A stretch of DNA of 64,000 nucleotides from Bact-08 sp013335275 (GTDB taxonomy: Bacteria; Bacteroidota; Bacteroidia; Bacteroidales; UBA932): NCBI GenBank assembly GCA_963677675.1, contig OY782180.1, forward strand, positions 1,550,001-1,614,000, in the 5' to 3' direction. Positions within the stretch are counted from its first letter, which is position 1, and the number at the start of each line of letters is the position of its first letter. The translations under genes were made by a program, and so were the position numbers. This document shows, piece by piece, positions 1-6,999 of this stretch. The notes below the pieces were generated by a model. It made no database searches and was not told the DNA's origin. It was given only the letters and a program-made list of their open reading frames with translations.

Positions 1-971
1 GCAAGAAGTTCTTTTGCAACTTTGGCTGAATCGCTTACAGCTTTTGTTGAATCCGAAGCAGCTGCTGCAAGAACTTTTGTTGAGTCTGCTGCAAGAGCGA
101 GTGCCGAAGTATCGGCAGGTGTAATATCGGCAAGGATGTTCTTGATTGTGTTGTTTGCCTCAACAAGATATTGATATACTTCCGGATTTTCATATGTTTC
201 CCAGAATTCAAGTGAAGCCGTTCCCTGAAGGAGTTTACGAACACGCTCAGGGTCTTTCACGCCGGGAAGTTCAACAAGAATACGGCCTGTGTTTCCCATT
301 TTCTGAATATTCGGCTGGGTTACACCAAAGCGGTCAATACGGTTTCTCAATACATTAAATGAATTTGAGATTGCACTTTCTGCCTCGCCTCTTATTATTG
401 CTATAACTTCTGAGTTTGATGTTTCCGGTTTGATTTTATCACGCATTTCGTATGTTCCGAATATTTGCGAGAGTCTCTGACCCGGAGCAACCTTATCCCA
501 TGATTCTGCAAAAAGAGTAATGAAGTCGGCGCGGGAACTTGCCATATTGGCCTGTGCCTGATTCATTGCAGCAACAAACTGCGGGTTTGTACTGTGATTT
601 GCAAGAGCGCTGACCAAATCATAAACCTTAACCTCGAGCATTACGTTCATACCGCCCCTGAGGTCAAGACCCAGATTAAGCTCTTTCTCTTTCACCTGTT
701 TGAAAGTGAATCCGAGGAATACTTTTTCTGCAGTAATTGAATCAAGATAAAATCTCTCTTTCGCAATAAGAAGAGAATCGAGATAAAAAGATTTGTTTAA
801 TTCCGGAATAGCTGCAAAAGCCGGAGTGTTCTTTTCTGCCATTACAGCAGTTTTTGCATACTCTTTTGCTTTTTTCTCCTGATGTCTTGTTGCCCAGGTA
901 AATGACAGCTGATAAAAACAAGCCAGGGCAATTAATATCGCCACAAGTCTGATGGCACCTTTACTTTGCAT
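1..971 (-). CDS. secD: Protein translocase SecD/SecDF, N-terminal part (cut by window edge)
   Basis: Reading the minus strand from an ATG at 971 gives 323 codons with no stop before the window edge. SecD is the membrane subunit that uses proton motive force to help pull exported proteins through the SecYEG channel. The first 25 residues form one membrane segment. Residues about 97-107 read LNLGLDLRGGM, the SecD signature, and residues about 208-216 read RNRIDRFGV, followed by a conserved GRILVELPGV stretch of the P1 periplasmic domain. The last visible part is an Ala/Ser-rich linker with repeated DST units. In Bacteroidales this gene is normally a SecD-SecF fusion of about 1000 residues; whether SecF follows cannot be seen here. 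Confidence 0.93.
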   Translation of the reverse strand, partial: MQSKGAIRLVAILIALACFYQLSFTWATRHQEKKAKEYAKTAVMAEKNTPAFAAIPELNKSFYLDSLLIAKERFYLDSITAEKVFLGFTFKQVKEKELNLGLDLRGGMNVMLEVKVYDLVSALANHSTNPQFVAAMNQAQANMASSRADFITLFAESWDKVAPGQRLSQIFGTYEMRDKIKPETSNSEVIAIIRGEAESAISNSFNVLRNRIDRFGVTQPNIQKMGNTGRILVELPGVKDPERVRKLLQGTASLEFWETYENPEVYQYLVEANNTIKNILADITPADTSALALAADSTKVLAAAASDSTKAVSDSAKVAKELL

Positions 972-1054
972 GGAATATATGATTTAAATATTATATAATT
1001 CATCGAAAATAGGGTACAAAAGTAGTATTTTTTCACAAAATATGAAGAAATTCG

Positions 1055-1062
1055 TAATTTTG
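1055..1062 (+). promoter_or_regulatory. Bacteroidota -7 promoter element (TAATTTTG)
   Basis: TAATTTTG matches the Bacteroidota -7 consensus TAnnTTTG and lies 25 nt before the ATG of the PD40/SPOR-like gene. No clear -33 TTTG is present at the usual distance. Confidence 0.5.
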
Positions 1063-1087
1063 TTGCTCACATTATTAATAATCATAT

Positions 1088-2947
1088 ATGAACAGGTCTA
1101 TCTTCTTGCTCTTTATCATTCTGCTTGCGGGTAGTCTTGTTGAGGTGCGGGCGCAAAACAGCAGTCAAAAATATTTAAAAGCAGAGGAATTAAGAAGAAG
1201 TTATAAGTTTAAAGAAGCCGTAGAAATTTATAAAGAGTTAATCTCGGAAACTCAGGATACAAGTTTTTTAAAAACACTCACAATTCAGGTTGCCCGAAGC
1301 GAAAACGGACTCAGCATGCTTGAATATTCTACCCGGCCAATCGCTCTTGGGTCTGTTACTGTTCCAAAATACGACTTTTATCTGTACATCCCCGGAATTC
1401 CGGACAGCAGCTGGACCGCCGTACCGTCGTCAATGGATAAAAGAGGTGCCGGAGGCAATCCGGAAAACGCTGTTTTATTAAAAGGTGTTCCGGTAAAGAT
1501 TTTTTTCTCCTCTGTGAATGCACGCGGACGCCGGGATATTTATCAGACGGCCCTTGTAGGCGATAACACCTGGAGCGCACCGGAACCGCTGAACAACAAT
1601 ATAAATTCTGCAGGTGACGAAATACTTCCCATTCTTAGCCCTGGAGGGAAAGAACTGTATTTTGCATCCAATGGCCAATATGGGATGGGCGGCTTTGACC
1701 TTTATATGAGCACATGGGACGAAAAGATAAATGACTGGGGGATTCCGCAGAATCTTGGCTTCCCTTACTCTTCTCCCGCAGACGATCTTCTGTTCATAAA
1801 TTCCGACGACGGACTTTATACTTTCATCGCATCCAACCGTGACGTAGCATCTGCAGACAGCATCCGCATTTATAAACTGCAATACGAAAGCACTCCTGTC
1901 AAGAGTTCAATAGACTCTTCCGAAGAAGCTTTTAACATATCCCGCCTGCTACCTGCGGGCTCAAAACCAAAGAAGGAGACTGAAGGAACTGTTAGAACAA
2001 GCCCGGAAATAGATGGTTATTCTTCAATGGTAAAGAGCGTTAGGCAGATTCAGCTCGAGATTGACAAAACTATCGGTGAAAATTCCAGGAACAGAGAACT
2101 GTACTCTGGTTTAACAGAATCGTCCGAAAAAACCGCTCTTGAAAAAAAGATTACCCAGGGAGAGATAAGACTCATTGAGCAACAGGAGCAACTTCGAAGC
2201 GCCAATCTGGCAATTCAGAAAAGAGAGATGGATTTCCTGAGCAAGGGCTTGATTATCCCAAGAACCGATGAGTTCCTTAAAGATTCCGTTTCGTTACTCA
2301 ATGCAGAACCAATAATTAATTTTGAAGTTGAAAAGCATTCGTTAGGCTCTCTTCCCGAGATGATAATTCTCGACCCGGTTGTTGCTTTTGATTATAATTT
2401 CCGTGTCGGGACTGAATCAGAAATTGCAGAGGACAATCTTGTTTCAGACGAATTGATATACCGCATACAACTATCTGTGCAAACAGAAAGAGCAAACAAA
2501 AAATCCTTCAAAGGAATAAGCCCGGTATTCGAAAGAAAGACTCCATCCGGGAAATGGCTCTACTCTGCCGGACAGTTTTACAACTACGAAGAGATGGCAA
2601 AGGCCCTTGTTAAAGTGAAAAATCTGGGATTTCGCACCGCCATTGGTGTTGCATATCAGGGAGGAAAGAGCGTCACCATTAAAAACGCCCGGCTTCTGGA
2701 GTCAAAGGTTGTTACTAAAAAGACATATCAGCTCAAACTTGAGAATTATCCAAACGAGATTCCTCAATTTCTGCTTGACATAATAAGGAAAAACACCGAT
2801 AAGGACATCGCCCGCAAACCCGTCAACGGAAAAACATTGTTTTTCATAGGCCCCTACTCAAACCGCACCGATGCCGAAATCCTTTTGAAACTTCTCTCCG
2901 ACTCCGGAGCAGAAGGCGTGAGCATCGAAGAGATCAAAACAGAGTAG
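1088..2947 (+). CDS. Secreted PD40-repeat envelope protein with SPOR-like C-terminal repeats
   Basis: A 619-residue exported protein. Residues 1-22 are a signal peptide ending in VRAQ. Residues about 28-60 look like one TPR unit (YKFKEAVEIYKELI). Residues about 150-250 contain PD40/WD40-like propeller blades (GDEILPILSPGGKELYFASN, then GGFDLYMST). A charged, probably helical region follows at about 310-390. The C-terminal 180 residues contain two similar units (YRIQLSVQTERANKKSFKGI and YQLKLENYPNEIPQFLLDII) that resemble SPOR peptidoglycan-binding folds, each ending in a GPYSNRTDA- or GQFYNYEEM-type segment. This layout resembles envelope proteins of Bacteroidota such as those of the gliding/secretion machinery, but I cannot name the gene. 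It is divergent from secDF with a 116-nt gap. Confidence 0.85.
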   Translation: MNRSIFLLFIILLAGSLVEVRAQNSSQKYLKAEELRRSYKFKEAVEIYKELISETQDTSFLKTLTIQVARSENGLSMLEYSTRPIALGSVTVPKYDFYLYIPGIPDSSWTAVPSSMDKRGAGGNPENAVLLKGVPVKIFFSSVNARGRRDIYQTALVGDNTWSAPEPLNNNINSAGDEILPILSPGGKELYFASNGQYGMGGFDLYMSTWDEKINDWGIPQNLGFPYSSPADDLLFINSDDGLYTFIASNRDVASADSIRIYKLQYESTPVKSSIDSSEEAFNISRLLPAGSKPKKETEGTVRTSPEIDGYSSMVKSVRQIQLEIDKTIGENSRNRELYSGLTESSEKTALEKKITQGEIRLIEQQEQLRSANLAIQKREMDFLSKGLIIPRTDEFLKDSVSLLNAEPIINFEVEKHSLGSLPEMIILDPVVAFDYNFRVGTESEIAEDNLVSDELIYRIQLSVQTERANKKSFKGISPVFERKTPSGKWLYSAGQFYNYEEMAKALVKVKNLGFRTAIGVAYQGGKSVTIKNARLLESKVVTKKTYQLKLENYPNEIPQFLLDIIRKNTDKDIARKPVNGKTLFFIGPYSNRTDAEILLKLLSDSGAEGVSIEEIKTE

Positions 2948-3094
2948 ACTTTGACGCAGTTTGAGGTAAGCACCACATTGATAGTCGTCTGCAAATAGCT
3001 TTTTATTTCTAATCTGAATTTCAGGCATTTTCTAATCGCTACCAAAGAAGACGAACCAACAATAACACTAATTTCCAGAAGCTTCGTACAAAAT

Positions 3095-3124
3095 TTTGCA
3101 CATAAAAAAGAATTAGTATCTTTG
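3095..3124 (+). promoter_or_regulatory. Promoter of tRNA-Ser (TTTG-N18-TATCTTTG)
   Basis: A -33 TTTG (3095-3098) and a -7 TATCTTTG (3117-3124) are separated by 18 nt, close to the Bacteroidota consensus. A small GC-rich hairpin (CCCTGCGG/CCGCAGGG, 3129-3150) sits between the promoter and the mature tRNA 5' end. Confidence 0.6.
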
Positions 3125-3154
3125 CACTCCCTGCGGCCAACCCCGCAGGGTTTT

Positions 3155-3244
3155 GGTGAGGTGGGTGAGTGGCTGAAACCAGCAGTTTGCTAAACTGCCG
3201 AACTCGTAAGGGTTCCGGGGGTTCGAATCCCCCCCTCACCGCCA
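3155..3244 (+). tRNA. tRNA-Ser (anticodon GCT)
   Basis: The acceptor stem GGTGAGG (3155-3161) pairs with CCTCACC (3234-3240). The anticodon stem-loop GCAGT-TTGCTAA-ACTGC shows anticodon GCT, which reads AGC/AGU serine codons. A long variable arm, typical of serine tRNAs, precedes the T arm GGGGG-TTCGAAT-CCCCC. Discriminator G is followed by an encoded CCA, unlike the other two tRNAs in this window. Confidence 0.97.
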
Positions 3245-3286
3245 AAGAAGAAAAAGCCTAGCCCACAAGGGCAAAGCAAAAAAGAG

Positions 3287-3325
3287 AAAACCGCCCAAGC
3301 TTGCTTGAAGGCGGTTTTTGTTTTT
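3287..3325 (+). terminator. Rho-independent terminator after tRNA-Ser
   Basis: AAAACCGCC (3287-3295) pairs with GGCGGTTTT (3310-3318), with an inner CAAGC-TT-GCTTG stem, followed by a T-rich tract. The A-rich upstream side would let it act in both directions. It is nested inside a weaker outer pairing of AAAAAGCC (near 3250) with the GGGCTTTTT near 3351. Confidence 0.8.
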
Positions 3326-3426
3326 TTGCTTTATCTGCCACACGGCAGATGGGCTTTTTCCACTTTGAAGCCCCCCACCCGGGGATCACTGAGCGCAGCG
3401 AAGTAATCCCCGAATTTCCAACTTAA

Positions 3427-3939
3427 CTATTTTACCTTCAAAATATTCCAGCTCAACGAAATCCCAAGTACAGAATTATCTTTTGTAAAATTGCACCAGA
3501 CACTCCTCTCATAAAACATGTCCAAAGAAATTCTCTCCGACAATTTATACCCAACCCCAGCACTCAGATTCAAAACCAGAAGCTGAGAAGAAGAATATAC
3601 TATATCGTCATATATTACCTTAAGAGAAGCACCTATTCCGTAAGAGCCTCCAGCCTTAACAAACAATCCGCGATACAAGTAATATTTTATATCCAGAGGA
3701 ATGGCAACCAAGTTATCGAAAACACTATTTGAAAACATCATTGTAATTCCGGTTTCTCCGGCCCACTTTCCTTTTTCATACTCAAAAAAGAGACCGGCCT
3801 TAAACCCTGGATTGAATGTATCACTGCGATGAACCGCAAAATCTGAAATAACCCCACCGACTTTAGGGCCGAACCTGAAGGTCTGTGCACTAATTGCACC
3901 GGAAAAAAGCACTAAGATTAATAAGAAAATCTTTTTCAT
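3427..3939 (-). CDS. Small outer-membrane beta-barrel protein (PorT/Omp-type)
   Basis: A 170-residue protein. Residues 1-18 are a signal peptide (FLLILVLFSGAISAQ). The mature part begins TFRFGPKVGGVIS and consists of alternating hydrophobic and polar strands (FKAGLFFEYEKGKWAGETGI, YYLYRGLFVKAGGSYGIGA, LNLSAGVGYKLSERISLDMF), ending with an aromatic strand before the C-terminus (GISLSWNILKVK). This is the pattern of 8-strand porin-like OMPs common in Bacteroidota. The specific role is unknown. It stands alone, converging on the tRNA-Ser unit; a hairpin pairing CGGGGAT with ATCCCCG (3380-3413) lies just past its stop. Confidence 0.8.
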   Translation of the reverse strand: MKKIFLLILVLFSGAISAQTFRFGPKVGGVISDFAVHRSDTFNPGFKAGLFFEYEKGKWAGETGITMMFSNSVFDNLVAIPLDIKYYLYRGLFVKAGGSYGIGASLKVIYDDIVYSSSQLLVLNLSAGVGYKLSERISLDMFYERSVWCNFTKDNSVLGISLSWNILKVK

Positions 3940-4087
3940 GATAAATAAAGATAAGTTGTGAATAATTATAAAATCGGTTAGGCTTAGTAATTATCATTAA
4001 CTTGTTTATGTGCTTAAAGTTAGACAATTATACCAACCCCACAAATTTATCTGGATATTTTCTCCCCGAAAAAGGTTGACACTAATC

Positions 4088-4121
4088 CGCCTCAGGCGTA
4101 AACCGGCACCGGAGGTGCACC
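4088..4121. repeat. GC-rich dispersed repeat, copy 1
   Basis: This 34-nt stretch aligns with 9314-9347, with the 14-mer AGGCGTAAACCGGC identical in both and about seven mismatches overall. It sits in an otherwise AT-rich gap (3940-4225) that contains no gene I can support apart from the tRNA-Pro promoter. Confidence 0.55.
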
Positions 4122-4159
4122 ATCTTCTTCGCCTCTTTCCTTCACATTTATTAAAAAAA

Positions 4160-4190
4160 TTTGCAAATTGATTTTTACTATTTAACTTTG
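4160..4190 (+). promoter_or_regulatory. Promoter of tRNA-Pro (TTTG-N19-TAACTTTG)
   Basis: TTTG at 4160-4163, exactly 19 nt of spacer, then TAACTTTG at 4183-4190. This is a full match to the Bacteroidota -33/-7 promoter, and it lies 35 nt before the tRNA. Confidence 0.75.
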
Positions 4191-4225
4191 CAGTCCCTTT
4201 TTCAGGGGTAGTTCTTAAAAACAAT

Positions 4226-4299
4226 CGGGGTGTGGCGCAGTTGGCTAGCGCATCTGCTTTGGGAGCAGAGGGTCCTCCGTTCGAGTCGGAGTACCCCGA
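4226..4299 (+). tRNA. tRNA-Pro (anticodon TGG)
   Basis: The acceptor CGGGGTG (4226-4232) pairs with TACCCCG (4292-4298), with discriminator A at 4299. The anticodon arm TCTGC-TTTGGGA-GCAGA gives anticodon TGG. The T arm CTCCG-TTCGAGT-CGGAG is intact. CCA is not encoded and must be added after transcription. Confidence 0.96.
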
Positions 4300-4303
4300 C
4301 ATC

Positions 4304-4337
4304 AAAAGGGTCTGCAGTTTTGCAGACCCTTTTTTTA
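4304..4337 (+). terminator. Bidirectional terminator between tRNA-Pro and the DHOD-like gene
   Basis: AAAAGGGTCTGCA (4304-4316) pairs perfectly with TGCAGACCCTTTT (4321-4333) over a 4-nt loop, followed by a T run. The A run on the other side allows it to stop the opposing minus-strand gene as well. Confidence 0.9.
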
Positions 4338-4381
4338 TTTTCTCTTGTATCTAAATCTCTTCTCTATAACGACAAAAGCCT

Positions 4382-5359
4382 TTACTTTCCTCCGAAAGTT
4401 TTCATAAACTGGACTCTTTCGAATTTATCAGGATGGTCTATGTTTTCGTAGTTAAGTTTCCCGCAGAAATCAGCAACGGAATTAAATCCCTGAGTATCCA
4501 TAAACAGATGTAAATCTTCTATTGCGTTACTTATTGCATCGGGTCCTTTTTTGTAAAGGGCAGTACACATTTGCACAGTAGTAGCTCCAGCCAGTATTTG
4601 CTTGATTACTGTTGTACCATTATGATTTCCCGTACTGGCCGAAAGGTCTATTCCCTTAACCAGCGCCGAAACAATTCCCATCCAGCGAAGTTCTTTCAAA
4701 GACTCCGCTTCGGAAGAAAATGCATCTGCAGCAATAATTCTTAATTTCTTTATATCAATGTCGGGCATAAAGAATCTGTTGAACATTACAACTGCTTTTG
4801 CTCCTCTCGATTTCAACCCTTCTACAAAACCAGGGAGATTTGTATAGTTGTTGGCAATTTTTACCGCAACAGGAATTCTCAGAGACTTGACAACATTTTC
4901 AACAACTCCCAGATACTCCTTTTCGATGTCGTCCGACTTCTTGAAAACATATAGCGGCAGGGAAAATATATTTAGTTCGAGTCCGTCTGCTCCGGCTTCC
5001 TGAATCTTCTTTGCAAAACTCACCCATTCTCCCATCGAGTAACAGTTGATACTGGCAATAACAGGTACAGAAACCGTTCCCTTGATATCTCTGATAAGCT
5101 GAAGGTATTTTTCAAGAGAATTATCGCGAAGATAATGGTGCAGATAATCTGCCGACTCCGGATATGCCTGAGACTGGCTGTTTAGAAACTCAGCTTCGCT
5201 CACGATTTGCTCTTCAAACAGCGATTTGACCACTATTGCTCCCACACCCGCCTTCTCAAAAGCAGCCACTTTATCCAACTGTGATGTCAGACCCGAACTT
5301 GCAGCAATAATTGGGCTTTTAAGCGTAAGGCCCATGTAGTTTACAGATAAGTTTGACAT
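4382..5359 (-). CDS. Dihydroorotate dehydrogenase-like flavoprotein
   Basis: A 325-residue soluble TIM-barrel protein of the dihydroorotate dehydrogenase superfamily. It begins LSVNYMGLTLKSPIIAASSG, the typical first strand of class 1 PyrD proteins. VVKSLFEEQI, IASINCYSMGEW and GADGLELNIF correspond to successive strands, and AVKIANNYTN and VKGIDLSASTGNHNG lie at the FMN phosphate side. C-terminal GATTVQMCTALYKKG is the usual phosphate-binding and last-helix region. In Bacteroidales such proteins are usually annotated only as dihydroorotate dehydrogenase-like, distinct from the true PyrD, so the substrate is uncertain. Its ATG is 11 nt from the stop of glyS, so the two genes are probably co-transcribed. 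Confidence 0.85.
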   Translation of the reverse strand: MSNLSVNYMGLTLKSPIIAASSGLTSQLDKVAAFEKAGVGAIVVKSLFEEQIVSEAEFLNSQSQAYPESADYLHHYLRDNSLEKYLQLIRDIKGTVSVPVIASINCYSMGEWVSFAKKIQEAGADGLELNIFSLPLYVFKKSDDIEKEYLGVVENVVKSLRIPVAVKIANNYTNLPGFVEGLKSRGAKAVVMFNRFFMPDIDIKKLRIIAADAFSSEAESLKELRWMGIVSALVKGIDLSASTGNHNGTTVIKQILAGATTVQMCTALYKKGPDAISNAIEDLHLFMDTQGFNSVADFCGKLNYENIDHPDKFERVQFMKTFGGK

Positions 5360-5370
5360 ATTAATGGGTT

Positions 5371-6909
5371 TTAAATTTTTTCAAGAACCTTTCTAAAGCT
5401 TACTCTCTCTTCGACAATGCCTCTTACCTTCTCTACCGGAACCCTCTCCTGAACCATTGTATCACGGTCGCGCAGAGTAACACAATTGTCTTCGAGCGTC
5501 TGATGGTCTATCGTAATACATAAAGGCGTTCCGATAGCATCCTGCCTGCGGTATCTCTTTCCTATGCTGTCCTTCTCGTCGTACTGGCAATTGAAATCGA
5601 ACTTCAGGTCGCTCATTATTTCGCGGGCCTTCTCTGGTAAGCCGTCTTTTTTAACCAGCGGAAGCACTGCAACCTTAACGGGTGCAATAATTGCCGGAAG
5701 TCTTAACACTACCCTCTCCTCTCCGTTTTCCAGTTTCTCCTCACAATAGGCTGTTGAGTATATGGCAAGAAATGTGCGGTCCAGACCAACAGATGTCTCA
5801 ATAACATACGGAACATAGCTTTCGTTCGTTTCAGGATCGAAATACTGAAGTTTTTTTCCCGAGAATTTCTGATGCTGACTAAGATCGAAATCTGTTCTTG
5901 AATGGATTCCCTCAAGCTCTTTAAAGCCAAACGGGAAGTTAAACTCTATATCCGCTGCCGCATTCGCATAGTGCGCAAGTTTTTCGTGGTTATGGAAACG
6001 ATACTTTTCATCACCAAGGCCAAGTGCCCTGTGCCATGACAATCTTTTTTCCTTCCAGTGCTCATACCATTTCATCTCTTCGCCGGGACGAACAAAATAC
6101 TGCATCTCCATCTGCTCAAACTCTCTCATTCTGAAAATAAACTGGCGGGCAACTATTTCGTTTCTGAAAGCCTTGCCTATCTGAGCAATTCCAAACGGAA
6201 CCTTCATACGGCCGGTTTTCTGAACATTAAGGAAATTCACAAAAATTCCCTGCGCAGTTTCCGGGCGCAGGTAAATGATATTTGTATCTTCGCTCACACT
6301 GCCCATCTGAGTAGAGAACATGAGGTTAAACTGACGAACATCAGTCCAGTTGCGAGTACCCGAAATTGGGCATACAATCTCGCAGTCTACAATTAGTTGC
6401 TTTAATGCTTCAAGGTTGTTATCCCGGAGATATTCGTTCATTTTTGCAGATACTTCATCTGCTTTTTCCCTGTTTCTTAATACATTGGGATTAGTTGCAC
6501 GAAACTGAGTTTCGTCAAAAGAATCGCCAAACCGCTTTTTCCCTTTTTCAACCTCTTTCTCAATCTTATCCTCAATCTTAGCGATATGGTCTTCCAGAAG
6601 AACATCGGCACGATATCTCTTTTTTGAATCTTTATTGTCTATGAGCGGGTCATTAAAAGCGCCCACGTGACCGGATGCCTCCCAAATTTTAGGATGCATG
6701 AAAATTGCCGAGTCAATCCCTACAATATTTTCATTAAGCCTTACCATTGCGTCCCACCAAAAGCGCTTAATGTTGTTTTTCATCTCCGACCCAAGCTGGC
6801 CATAGTCGTATACAGCACTAAGGCCGTCATAAATTTCGCTCGACTGAAAGATGAACCCATACTCTTTTGCGTGGGCTATAAGGTTTTTAAATAATTCTTC
6901 TTGTGTCAT
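5371..6909 (-). CDS. glyS: Glycyl-tRNA synthetase (single-chain, dimeric type)
   Basis: A 512-residue class II aminoacyl-tRNA synthetase that charges tRNA-Gly. The N-terminus (LIAHAKEYGFIFQSSEIYDG) and YDYGQLGSEMKNNIKRFWW form motif 1. IFVNFLNVQKTGRMKVPFGI followed by GKAFRNEIVARQFIFRMREF is motif 2 with the invariant Arg. YVIETSVGLDRTFLAI is motif 3. The C-terminal anticodon-binding domain starts near IIAPVKVAVLPLVKK and ends with VTLRDRDTMVQERV. This is the alpha2 eukaryote/archaea-like type used by Bacteroidota, not the alpha2beta2 GlyQS form. The length fits the family. It is the first gene of a probable two-gene unit with the DHOD-like gene. Confidence 0.97.
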   Translation of the reverse strand: MTQEELFKNLIAHAKEYGFIFQSSEIYDGLSAVYDYGQLGSEMKNNIKRFWWDAMVRLNENIVGIDSAIFMHPKIWEASGHVGAFNDPLIDNKDSKKRYRADVLLEDHIAKIEDKIEKEVEKGKKRFGDSFDETQFRATNPNVLRNREKADEVSAKMNEYLRDNNLEALKQLIVDCEIVCPISGTRNWTDVRQFNLMFSTQMGSVSEDTNIIYLRPETAQGIFVNFLNVQKTGRMKVPFGIAQIGKAFRNEIVARQFIFRMREFEQMEMQYFVRPGEEMKWYEHWKEKRLSWHRALGLGDEKYRFHNHEKLAHYANAAADIEFNFPFGFKELEGIHSRTDFDLSQHQKFSGKKLQYFDPETNESYVPYVIETSVGLDRTFLAIYSTAYCEEKLENGEERVVLRLPAIIAPVKVAVLPLVKKDGLPEKAREIMSDLKFDFNCQYDEKDSIGKRYRRQDAIGTPLCITIDHQTLEDNCVTLRDRDTMVQERVPVEKVRGIVEERVSFRKVLEKI

Positions 6910-6960
6910 ATTGGTTGCTTTTACAGGCTGCGAAAATACTGCTTTTTTAGATAATTTTAA

Positions 6961-6968
6961 TACATTTG
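6961..6968 (+). promoter_or_regulatory. -7 promoter element of dsbD (TACATTTG)
   Basis: TACATTTG matches TAnnTTTG and lies 31 nt before the chosen ATG of dsbD. The upstream side is T-rich (6941-6948), without an exact TTTG. Confidence 0.5.
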
Positions 6969-6999
6969 CCGTTTATAAAATTAACAAAAATTGGTAACA

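Noticed and set aside
1478..1882. 134-codon minus-strand frame
   Set aside because: Shadow of the PD40/SPOR-like gene, which has a signal peptide and family motifs.
3039..3245. 68-codon minus-strand frame over tRNA-Ser
   Set aside because: Antisense to a clear tRNA gene and its promoter; no coding signal.
4006..4305. 99-codon minus-strand frame over tRNA-Pro
   Set aside because: Antisense to the tRNA and its promoter; composition reflects the dispersed GC-rich repeat.
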